Assembly: GCF_036898095.1 (NCBI RefSeq)
Contig: NC_090725.1
Location: 319,910,156-319,974,155 of the forward strand
Origin: Palaemon carinicauda
Taxonomy: Eukaryota > Arthropoda > Malacostraca > Decapoda > Palaemonidae
Length of the DNA: 64,000 nt
Reading direction: 5' to 3'
Shown here: piece after piece, positions 33,689 to 42,853 of the stretch
Numbering within the stretch: the stretch's first letter is position 1
Layout of the letters: the number at the start of each line of letters is the position of its first letter
Notes under the pieces: model-generated
The model's database searches: none
Told to the model about the DNA's origin: nothing
The model's input: only the letters and a program-made list of their open reading frames with translations
Position numbers and translations under genes: made by a program

Positions 33689-33759
33689 CCTAAACATACA
33701 AACCTTAGCTATTTACACATATGTGCCCGCCATCCATGACCCCCAAGTCAAGTCCTACC

Positions 33760-33963
33760 TCTAAGTGAAGTGAAGCAAGGTGTGTGGAGGGGGGAGGGGT
33801 AGCAAGCTACCCTTCCCCACCCCCCGCTAACTACCGCGGGGAGTAATTAACCCTCGTTAAAACTATTGGCTCGTCATTTCAGCTGTGCTAAAAGGTAAAC
33901 CCTCTGTAAATAGCTAAGGTTTGTATGGTTAGGAAAAATACAAATTATCTTCGAATTTGTCAT
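33760..33963 (+). repeat. Right inverted terminal repeat of element D
   Basis: Inverse of 19308-19500, including the TAGCAAGCTACCC hairpin and CCGC...GCGGG arm. The extra terminal part AATACAAATTATCTTCGAA is absent from the left end, as expected for DIRS-type ends. Confidence 0.85.
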
Positions 33964-35909
33964 GTTTGTGACAATTCAAGCTCTCGGCGCTAAAGTTGAA
34001 TCTTTGGCTGCGGACAGGACACAGTTGATGTCCGATGTGCGTCTATTAAAAGGTGAAGGTGCAAGTGCAAGTGCAGTGAAGTTAAGTGCAGTGGAGGGTG
34101 CGCCTGCTCGTGTCTGTCGTCCTCCTAGTCCTAGACCTCTTCCAAGCTCCCCTCTGGGAGAAGGAATGTCGAAAGGCGAAAGGAGACGAGAGGCTTTATC
34201 AAACGAGCAGACGTCCCCTCGAACGTACCTGTGGGCGCCTCCCAGGACGTTCGCCCTCACCATTGGAAAGGTGAGGTTAAGTGTTTTTCGTCGCCTTCAG
34301 ATGACCCCTTGCCTAAAAGAGGCTGAAAGCTCGCTTCCAGACCTCTTAAGAGGTCCTATGATAAGGCCTATCGACGTCCTGCTGGTTCAAAACCTGGATG
34401 TAGTCACTGGGATACTCCAGAGCCTTTTGAAAGTCCCCCGATCAAACGTCCTTTTAGAACGCTGGACGTTTCCAAGGATCCTTCTGTGCACTCAGGACCA
34501 GGCTTTACCTCATTCCAAGCTCCCAAGCAGCCTTCAGACTGGTTTTCGCCTTCTAGGCACTCTGTTCCGTTTAGCGATGAGGAGAACGTTGTGATTTCAT
34601 CACCGATTTCACAACGTTCGGATCCTAACTTTGTAATTCTTCAAGACATGCAAAGCAGGCTCTCGTCCTTTATGCAATCATACCAGCGTAGCAACAAATC
34701 TCATATCAGCGGTCGTGATCGGAGCAGCGAGCCAGGACGTGTTTCCGAGCGCCCTCGTAATCGGGATTCTAAGCTTCCTGCTAGCCGTTACGAACGGCCT
34801 TTAGGAAGTGATCGTGATCGTTCTCCTAAGTCCGCAGACCACAGTTCTTTTATTGAATGCGATTGAGACTGAAATTGTAACCGCTCTTAACCCTACTGCT
34901 CCCGAAGGAACGTTGCAAGAGAAGGAAGTAGAAGGCCAGCTTTCTCCTTTAGAGTTTGATGATGTTTCAGAAGACGAGGACTCTGTGTCTTTCCATCATT
35001 CTGCCGATCTTAAAAAACTAATGAGAGTTTTCAGACTTTTTTGTGCCTATAGCTCCGCGCTCGCCTCCGTCTGAGTTTACTCTCGGCAAAGCCTCTAAGA
35101 AAGCCCGCTTTACTAAGATGGTACTGTCGCGTTCGTCCAAGAGAGCTCTTAAATTAATGGGTGACTGGTTATAGTCTAAGAAGGCCTTAGGAAAGACGTC
35201 TTTTTCCTTTCCTCCAGCTAGACTGGCTTCGAGGTCGAGCATCTGGTACGAGACGGGAGAAGTTCTCGTCTTGGGGATTCCTGCCTCTGCCCAGGGAGAT
35301 TTCTCAAGCCTCGTAGACGCTCCTCATCGGTCGGCCATGAGAAAGACCAAGATTTTTTGGTCTACTTCAGAAATGGACCACCTTCTCAAGGGAATTTTTC
35401 GAGCCTTTGAAGTTTCTAACTTTTTAGACTGGACACTTGGGGCTTTGGGTAAAAAAGTTGAGACTTTTAAAGAGGGGGATACCTCTGCCCTGTTCCATTT
35501 GATGTCGTGCATAGACAAAGCCTTGAGGGATGGCTCTAATGAACTTGCAGCTCTTTTTTTCCGCAGGCATCCTTAAGAAAAGAGATCAACTATGCTCTTT
35601 TCTTTCGCCGGGGGTGACTCCCTTCCAGAAGTACGAACTTTTATATGCGCCTCTTTCTCCATTGCTGTTCTCACAAGAACTTATCAGGGAGATTTCTGCA
35701 GCTTTAGCTCAGAAGGCTACTCAGGATCTTGTCTCCAAGACTTCTAGAAAAGCTCTTCCTCTCTCTTTTACCAGTCGCAAGCCTAAGGAAGATACTTTTC
35801 CCAAGTTTTCCCAGTCCTTTCGAGGGAGATCTTCCAGCAGGGGTAGCTCCGACCTGATGCTAGAAGGAGTAAGAGAAGAGGTTTCAGAGCAGGGCGAAGC
35901 AGAGTCTGA
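33964..35909 (+). pseudogene. Element A gag, remainder after element D
   Basis: The first codons continue the Gag exactly at the point where 19307 stopped, with the coiled-coil segment IQALGAKVESLAADRTQL. Further parts appear in changing frames: a Ser/Pro-rich middle (34100-34860), an acidic stretch (DDVSEDEDS), then the capsid-like region split between frames (SAQGDFSSLVDAPHRSAMRK, FRAFEVSNFLDWTLGALGKK, then AGILKKRDQLCSFL). A TAG at about 35172-35174 and several indels are visible. The GTC-TGA-C junction is preserved at 35904-35910. The gene is clearly dead and more damaged than the gags of B or E. Confidence 0.75.
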
Positions 35910-37964
35910 CTGCTTTCGCCTTCAGGCAGTAGGTGCCAGACTACTCAAATTCTGGCAAGCGTGGGAGAAGAGAGGAGCAGACCAATGGTCTATTCAGATC
36001 TTGAGGGAGGGTTACAAGATCCCCTTTCTAGGGAGCCCTCCCCTGGTCTTAGTTCCCGTGGATCTCTCTCCCAGATACAGAGAGGAGGCAAAGAGATAAG
36101 CTCTTTCAAACCAAGTGTCTCTTATGTTAGAAAAGGGGGACATAGAGAAGGTTCAGGATATTCGTTCACCTGGTTTCTACAACCACCTATTCCTGGTACC
36201 CAAGAACTCGGGGGATGGCGTCCAGTTCTGGACGTGAGTGCGCTGAACAAGTTCATCATCAAAACGAAGATCACCATGGAAACTTCGAAGTCAGTGCTAG
36301 CAGCAGTAAGGAGGGATGCCTGGATGGTCTCATTAGACCTTCGGGAAGCCTACTTCCACATCCCAATCCATCCGAGCTTCAGACCCTACCTAAGGTTCGT
36401 TTTCTTGGGAGACGTCTTCCAATTCAGAGCCCTATGCTTCGGCCTTTGCACAGCACCTCAGATCTTTACAAAGCTCATGCTGAATGTAGCAAAGATCCTA
36501 CATTCAAGGGGCATAAGAGCCTCCCTGTACCTCGATGACTGGCTTCTCAGAGCGCACTCTTACGATCACTGCCTGAAGGATCTTCAGACAACCTTGGACC
36601 TTGCGAAAGAACTGGGTCTCCTTGTAAACAAGGAAAATTCTCTCTTGGTTCCATCTCAAGAGATTTTATATTTGGGGATGATGATACAGAGTCAGATTTT
36701 TCGGGCTTTTCCATCTCCCTTAAGGATAGAGCAAGCCAAGTTGAAACTAAGATCGTTTCAAAGCAAGAAAGTTTGTTCAGCAAGGAAATGGATGAGTTTG
36801 GTAGGAACCCTCTCCTCTTTGGAACAATTCGTCCCACTGGGAAGACTGATACTTCATCCTCTCCAGTTCCATCTCAACAACCATTGGGACAAGGAGAGGG
36901 ACTTAGAAACGATGTCCATTCCTATCACGAACCCCATCAAAGACTGCCTTCGGTGGTGGGAAGAACCAGACAAGTTCCAGGAAGGTCTTGACTTGTCAAT
37001 AAAGAGCCCAGACCTTGTGTTATGCTCCGACGCCTCGGACACAAGATGGGGAGCAACCCTAGACAAGTTAGAAGTCTCGGGTCTATGGTCAGAGCCCCAG
37101 AAATCCTTGCATATCAACCACAAGGAGTTGTTGGCAGTTCTTTTAGCCCTCAAAAGTTTCGAGGCTTTAGTCACCAACAAAGTAGTTCAGGTCAATGCGG
37201 ACAACACGACAGCATTGGCATACATCTCAAAGCAAGGGGGAACACACTTGATATCTCTGTACGAGACGTCAAAGAATCTCCTGGTGTGGGCAAGAGAGAG
37301 GAACGTTATACTTCTGACGAGATTAATTCAAGGGGAGAAAAACGTAATGGCAGACAGTCTCAGCAGACGGAATCAGATCCTTCCAACAGAGTGGACCCTC
37401 AACCTTCATGTGTGCAAGAGCCTGTGGCGTCTTTGGGGTTGCCCTTGCATAGACCTTTTCACAACCTTGAAGACGAAGAGGTTAGAGGCGTATTACTGCC
37501 GTGTTCCGGATCCAGAAGCAGTCCACATAGACGCTTTTCTGTTGGACTGGTCCAATCTAGATCTCTACGCCTTCCCACCTTACAAGATCCTGTACAAAGT
37601 AGTACAGAAATTTGTGACATCCAAAGGAACCAGGATGACCCTAGTGGCTCCCTATTGGCCGTCAAGAGAATGGTTCACAGAGGTACTGGAATGGGTGATA
37701 GACACCCCAAGAATTCTTCCTCTAAGAGTAGATCTACTCAGACAACCCCACTTGGAAAGATTGCATCAAAATCTCCACGCTCTTCAGCTGACTGCGTTCA
37801 GACTATCGAAAGACTCGCTAGATCTAGAGGCTTTTCGAAAGAGGCAGCTCAAGCTATTACAAGAGCAAGAAGGACTTCAACCATCAAGGTCTATCAATCT
37901 AAGTGGCAGGTTTTCAGAGAGTGGTGTAGAGTCAACTCTCTTTCCTCATCCAGTACCTCTGTAG
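35900..37964 (+). pseudogene. Element A RT-RNase H-methyltransferase-like protein
   Basis: Starting at the AESDC junction the frame is broken by a TAA at 36097-36099 and a frameshift near 36210. From there to the stop at 37964 it is open for about 585 codons. Motifs in order: WRPVLDVSALN, LREAYFHIPIHP, FGLCTAPQIF, YLDDWLL (36528-36539), YLGMMIQ; RNase H with CSDASDTRWGA, INHKELLAV, NADNTTALAYI, ADSLSR; then IDLFTTLKTKRL, DPEAVHIDAFLLDW, FPPYKILYKVVQK, APYWPSREWF. The downstream LRQPHLERLHQNL segment overlaps the recombinase gene. The RNase H Asp/Glu residues and the RT Asp pair are intact. Confidence 0.85.
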
Positions 37965-38863
37965 CTCAAATTGCGGATTTCCTGCTATATCTTCGAAGGA
38001 AGTGCAATTTCTTCTCCTCTACTATTAAAGGCTATAGGAGTATGTTAGCTACTGTGTTTAGGCATAGAAACCTTGACCTCTCTGGCAATAAGGATCTGCA
38101 AGAGCTTCTCAAGTCTTTCGGGACTTTAAAACGACGGAACCAAGATTCTCCAGCCTGGAATCTGGATATTGTTTTGAAGTATCTCATGAGCGACAGGTTT
38201 GAGCCGCTGGGTTCAACTTCCTTGAAAGACCTCACTATGAAGACTTTATTTTTGGTCAGTCTTGCGACAGCCAAAAGAGTGAGTGAGATTCATGCGTTTA
38301 GCAAAAACATTGGATTTCATAATGGTAAAGCTGTCTGTTCCTTACAATTAGGCTTTCTTGACAAAAACGAACGCCCTTCTCAGCCTTGGCCCAAAACATT
38401 CGATATTCCAAATCTTACGGATCTGGTTGGAGATGAGGTAGAAAGAGTCTTATGCCCAGTTAGAGCTCTGAGATGCTACTTGGAGAGAACAAAAGACTTA
38501 CGAGGCAAGTCTGAATCTTTGCGGTGTTCAGTCAAAAAGCCCTCTTTACAGATGTCTAAAAATGCCTTGTCATATTTTGTCAGGCTTTTAATTAAGGAAG
38601 CTCATATTCATTGTAATGAATCAGACCTTGGACTTTTAAAGGTCAAGTCTCATGAAGTCAGAGCAGTGGCAATGTCAGCAGCATTCAGGCAGAACAGATC
38701 TCTACAAAGCATAATGGACACGACCTTCTGGAGGAGCAAATCCGTGTTCGCATCATATTATTTGAAAGGTGTTCAGACTTGTTATGAGGACTGTTTCACT
38801 CTGGGTCCATTCGTAGCAGCGAGTGCAATAGTGGGTGAAGGATCCACCACTATGTTCCCATAA
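37691..38863 (+). CDS. Element A tyrosine recombinase, intact ORF
   Basis: A 390-residue open frame begins at the ATG aligned with those of B and E (GTGM context). It overlaps the RT gene by 274 bases in the -1 frame. The N-terminal core-binding part contains QTIERLARSRGFSKEAA and YQSKWQVFREWC. The catalytic domain has the first Arg in SLATAKRVSEIHAF (about 38261-38300), H-x-x-R in KSHEVRAVAMS (His codon 38651), a Trp in TTFWRSKSVF, and adjacent tyrosines in ASYYLKG (38756-38761), one of which should be the nucleophile. In DIRS elements this enzyme integrates a DNA circle. No stop or frameshift is visible, although the rest of the element is dead. An upstream in-frame start cannot be excluded. 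Confidence 0.88.
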   Translation: MGDRHPKNSSSKSRSTQTTPLGKIASKSPRSSADCVQTIERLARSRGFSKEAAQAITRARRTSTIKVYQSKWQVFREWCRVNSLSSSSTSVAQIADFLLYLRRKCNFFSSTIKGYRSMLATVFRHRNLDLSGNKDLQELLKSFGTLKRRNQDSPAWNLDIVLKYLMSDRFEPLGSTSLKDLTMKTLFLVSLATAKRVSEIHAFSKNIGFHNGKAVCSLQLGFLDKNERPSQPWPKTFDIPNLTDLVGDEVERVLCPVRALRCYLERTKDLRGKSESLRCSVKKPSLQMSKNALSYFVRLLIKEAHIHCNESDLGLLKVKSHEVRAVAMSAAFRQNRSLQSIMDTTFWRSKSVFASYYLKGVQTCYEDCFTLGPFVAASAIVGEGSTTMFP

Positions 38864-39234
38864 TCCCAATAACCTTTTCTTCTCTTGGTACTTTTAATTA
38901 TTTTTTATGGTTGTTTGTGGAGATTGTGTCAGTCTTCCACAATCATTGATTTTGTCAGGTGGTCATGTTTGTTCCTTGAGAGCACCCGGAACTGGTTATT
39001 GGAGGAGGTTCTGTCATGATGAGGTTTTGACACCGGTTTGACAGTCCCTTCGAGATCTTCAGCCCCCTGGGAGGATCCCTGGATCTCATAAGGCTAGCAG
39101 ACATAATGAGGCAGAGTATCATTGAAGTCAGCTTCATTATCAGGTACGAACCCTTAAGTTTTGTTTTAATTAACTCTTAAGTAGAATTCCAGATATGCTA
39201 GCTATCTCTAACCCTCCACCAAAGGTGTTAATCA
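38864..39234 (+). other. Family-1 3' untranslated region (element A)
   Basis: A conserved non-coding segment shared with B (32961-33349) and E (48244-48612). The block TAATGAGGCAGAGTATCATT is followed by CAGCTTCATTATCAGGTACGA. Its conservation in three diverged copies suggests a transcript-end or packaging function, which is not established. Confidence 0.55.
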
Positions 39235-39340
39235 GCTATATATATAACTACTGGGTAAGTCTTGTGTTTAAAAAATTATATTTTCATTAATAAAATAAAT
39301 TTTTGAACATACTTACCCGGTAGTTATATATAATTTTAGT
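39235..39340 (+). repeat. Internal complementary region of element A
   Basis: ACTGGGTAAGTCTTGTGTTT is complementary to the left end at 18618-18645. It is joined to TTTCATTAATAAAATAAATT, complementary to the right end at 39520-39560. Confidence 0.85.
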
Positions 39341-39344
39341 CCCA

Positions 39345-39566
39345 CCCTCCTCCCCTCTAAGAGACTAGAGGCATGGAATATATGAGGGTCACTGGAATGG
39401 CTCCCAGGTACCTCGCTAGGGTGCAGGGGTGGTACACCTGGCAATCCAACTGGCAGTTGGCGCGAGTTTCGAATTTTCTGCCGTTGACGTCGGGGACGTA
39501 AGCTATATATATAACTACCGGGTAAGTATGTTCAAAAATTTATTTTATTAATGAAAATATCATTTT
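39345..39566 (+). repeat. Right inverted terminal repeat of element A
   Basis: Inverse of 18618-18800 with about 30 extra terminal bases. The pairing across 20.9 kb identifies the two outer parts as one element. Confidence 0.88.
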
Positions 39567-39645
39567 AAGAAGTCTTTCCAATCATAATTATGTTACATGT
39601 GCAGAATATCTGCTTAATGTAAAACAGTTAAGATAATGATTTTGC

Positions 39646-39830
39646 TCTGGCACAATATACAAGCCATCTTGCTCTTTACAGTGGATATATATTTTGGTGA
39701 CATCTGAAATCATCCATAATACTTTTAACGATGTATAACTACCCACCACTAGTTAGCACGGTAGGGGAAGAAGGTGGTAGCTAGACTGGCCACCCCGTTC
39801 ACATCAGCACTGGTATCAATACTTCACTTT
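39646..39830 (+). repeat. Diverged left terminal repeat of element F
   Basis: Aligns with 19314-19500: CTCTTTACAG, TGACATCTGAAAT, TACTTTTAACGA, CTAGTTAGCACGG and ACTTCACTTTTCATTC correspond to the family-2 left repeat. A clear right-hand partner near 51250-51420 is only partly recognisable. Confidence 0.55.
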
Positions 39831-39949
39831 TCATTCCGGCTTGGTAGGGAACAGACGTGCTGGTGTTCTCTCCTTCAAATTGACTTACTCTGTTACGATT
39901 AATACACAACTAGATTACGGCTTAAAAACTTTCCCTCTGTCTTTCAGAG

Positions 39950-42490
39950 TGTGTGCACGTAAGGATCTAGAATGCAGGTTTGTCCTGGCATATAAAGGTA
40001 CCATTGTGGTAGTTTTATGCAGCGGTGGTAACAGATTCCCACAGTCTTTGCCATTCCTGCAAGGGGTCACACCAGTTCACAGGCATCACCATGTGATGAG
40101 TGTAGGAAGTAACCTCCCTCCAAGTGGCAGCGATACGGTAGGCGTCAGAAGAAGGCAAAGAGGCATGTGCACCCTTGAGACGGCCCCCAACTGCTGTGTA
40201 TATGATGTGTCAGGGCTGCTGGTGTTCACGGGAGTGTGGTCTGCCTCCCAGTAGGAGAGGTTCGGGCGGCGGAAGAAGAAGTCCATGAGAGATTCTTCGC
40301 CTTTGGGGTCTTCCTTGAATTCGAAGAAATACCGGTCTTCTTCTCCTACCCACCAATCTCTTCCCGATGCTCCTCCGCCGGTTCTTTCCGAAGAAATGCC
40401 GAGTAGCAAAGCAGCCCCTGTTACTCCAGGTCAACCTTGTGGTGCGGGGGATGGTGTTGACTTTCCTAGTGAGTCAGCCCAATATGTCTGATTTTGTATC
40501 TTTCTGGCCATCACTGGGCGTTGGTGGCCTCCCCTCAAAGGAGGTTCTCTTCAACATATTTCAGAGGGGAGTGTAGAGTACACTATCGTCTCCTTCCTCC
40601 GGGGACGTTCCTCCTCCTGTGGGCACAGGTGCTCCTACACATCAGTCAGATTTTTAGTCGCCAATTGCTGACGTAGAGGATGTTGCTGGTCCACGAGAGG
40701 CGGTGACAGCTTGTTCTCCGAGTGTTTCCCCTGCTGGGGAATACATCTCTCATTCGCTAGAGAGAGCCGCTAAAGGGCAACGGCGGCTCAGAGACTCTTT
40801 TGCTTCTCTTCTAAAGGCAGAGTTAAAAGCTGTTGTTGAGCCTTTCTCCTGCAGGGGAACAAGTCTTCCCCACCCCCAAGGGAGACAGCTTTCGAACTGA
40901 CGCAGACTCCCCCTCTGGAGGAGCCTGCTGGACTTTTTTCTCTGGAGGTTTGCCGTTTGGAGATCTTTGTGAACCCTCTCCATCCTCGATTTTTTCCTCC
41001 TGGAGCTGTTAGATTTTTTTTTAACCTCAGGGTTCTGGCCACGTTGATCCTACGGTGTCTCGTGACCAACTCACTGTTGTTCTGCGTGAGCAGAACCCTT
41101 CGGACTCCTATTGCCAAGAGTATGTGAGGTCTCGTAGCCTGGGACCTTCAGGTTCTTGTCGTGTTGAGCTTTCGGGCTCTCGTGACTCCGGACGACTTTT
41201 GGGTCCTCACCATGCTGTACCTTCAGGTTCTTGCGATACGGAGCCCTTGGGTTCCAGTTGCGATGAGCTTTCAAGCTCTCGCAACGGAGGTAACGTTGTA
41301 CCGGTTGGCATTCCTTACCCCAGTCATGCTAAAGCGCTGGTTCACGTCAAAGGGAGGTTTCAGTCTACCGTTGCACTGCTCCTTTTGGGACCGCAACACA
41401 GGTTATGCTGAGCCTTCAGGCTCTCATGCTTCCTGCTACGCCAAACCTTCGAGTTCTCGTACCAAGAAAACCTTGGTTTCACGTTGCGTGGATCCCTCGG
41501 GATTGCCCAACCCCGGTTTTGTCAAGCCCTCGGGCTCTCGGACCAGCCCTTACAATGAGTCTTCGGGCTCTCATAACCAGGAGACTTCAGTCCCCCGTTA
41601 CATGAAACCTTCCGGTTTGCACGACACTGGTTACGCTGTACCTTCGGGCGCTGGTGACCAACATTACTTGGTACTTTTTGGTTCTTGTGACTATAGCCTT
41701 GACGAGTCTGTGAGCTCTCTTGACAATGAGTCTTCGGACTCTTGCCACGCCAAATCTTCGCGCTAGCGTGACCTGTGTTACGATAAGCCTTCAGGTTCTC
41801 GCTTCCCTGCGGACCTTTTGGGATCTTGTCGCATGAATCCTCGGGTTCCTCGTGGCGCTATTTCTGAAAGATAGCATCTCTCCTTAGGAATCGGTAACAG
41901 ACTTCCTTAAAGTTCTCATCACGACAGCCTCTCCGGGTCATACGAATTGGTTTCACGCGCCACTTTAGCTCCTCCTCTTGGCTTTCCAACCTTTGCTCGG
42001 TCTCTCTCATTGTCGTGTGGAAGACTAGGGTCGTGTGACGTGAATGCGTTGCAGGACAGAGTAATGTCTTGAGGCGTGGCAGCGTCACGTGATGTAGCTC
42101 CATGTGTCATGGCAGACACACACAGAAAAAGTTCGCATGAATTATCAACCTCATAAAAACCATTTCATCCAGCTCCAGAGGTACTCTCATCCCCGGACGA
42201 AATTCCATCTCCTTTTTTGGCTACAGGAGAGTTCCCTTCCAACAAGGGTAAACCTCCCGCTCAGAAAGAGATGCGCCAGCTTCTCGGTCCTCCACCTGCC
42301 CAGAAGCATCTGTCACCTGCATGACAACGCCAAGTTTCTCTCCCGATGGGAAGGCCTGTACCGATCTTACCCTTAGTTAAGAAGGATAATGTACCTGTAG
42401 AGGTACCTGAACCTGGAGATGTTCATCTCTCTAAAGACCTACCTCCCAACTCACTGGGAGGCTGCGACCCGCCATGGCTTAAGGAATTAA
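39950..42490 (+). pseudogene. Element F gag relic
   Basis: Homology to D's gag is clearest at 40235-40300 (GTGGTCTGCCTCCCAGT and a basic KKKS-like segment). It contains many stops and frameshifts. The middle (about 41120-41830) is an array of 24-27 bp units such as CCTTCGGGCTCTCGTGAC, encoding PSGSRD-like repeats; these replace the RSPARQ repeats of D. The sequence ends where E is inserted at 42491. Confidence 0.65.
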
Positions 42491-42680
42491 TTTAAACTTC
42501 TGACTTAGTCGGTGGATATATATATAGCTTACGTCCCTGACGTCACGGCAGAAAATTCAAAACTCGCGGCAATCGTAGATTTGATAGCTAGGTGTATTAC
42601 TTGCGCCACCACTCGCCAGATATCTGGAACCACTCCAGGAATCCTCAGATCTTCCCTGCCACCATTGCTGGCGACATCAT
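42491..42680 (+). repeat. Left inverted terminal repeat of element E
   Basis: Complementary to about 48722-48946. Shared blocks are GACGTCACGGCAGAAAATTC, ATAGCTAGGTGTA and ATCTGGAACCA. Confidence 0.9.
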
Positions 42681-42853
42681 TGGAACATTCGTTCGTCTTA
42701 ACCTTCGATTTTTGCAGTATCTTTGGTGAAGTACTTGTTTTTTGGTTAATTGGCTTTCGATTGATTGGATTTACTTACTAATTTTCTTGAACTCTTTTTG
42801 ATTTGATTTGTTTTGACCTTTGATTGATTGATCTCTCTCTGGAATTTTCCAAA

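Larger units (their letters stand above)
27013..33730 (+). repeat. Internal complementary region of D, interrupted by B
   Basis: The first half (27013-27056) is the reverse complement of D's left end and the second half (27057-27078 plus 33689-33730) that of D's right end. This is the arrangement that in DIRS elements is thought to align the ends of the linear copy. Element B sits inside the second half, between GTATTTTT and CCTAAACATAC. The coordinates given include B. Confidence 0.75.
19308..33963 (+). mobile_element. DIRS-like retrotransposon D (family 2), split by B
   Basis: D begins TTGTTCCGTAACCGAAATAC at 19308 and ends CTTCGAATTTGTCAT at 33963, inserted in the gag of A. Its parts are the left inverted repeat, gag, RT/RNase H, recombinase, 3' UTR and internal complementary region (to 27078), element B, then the rest of the internal complementary region and the right inverted repeat. 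Excluding B it is about 8.0 kb, longer than family 1 because of a long repetitive Gag. It is clearly more GC-rich than family 1 and its surroundings. Every ORF carries lesions. Confidence 0.88.
18618..39566 (+). mobile_element. DIRS-like retrotransposon A (family 1), split by D
   Basis: The left end begins about TTTAAACACAAGACTTACCC (18618) and the right end finishes about GAAAATATCATTTT (39566). Between them lie an N-terminal gag piece (18966-19307), element D (19308-33963), the rest of gag, RT/RNase H, recombinase, internal complementary region and right inverted repeat. Without D the element is about 6.3 kb, the size of B and E. Tyrosine recombinase, inverted repeats and an internal complementary region together define the DIRS group. 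Gag and RT are broken by indels and stops; the recombinase is open throughout. Its right end lies only about 80 bp from the left end of element F. Confidence 0.9.
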
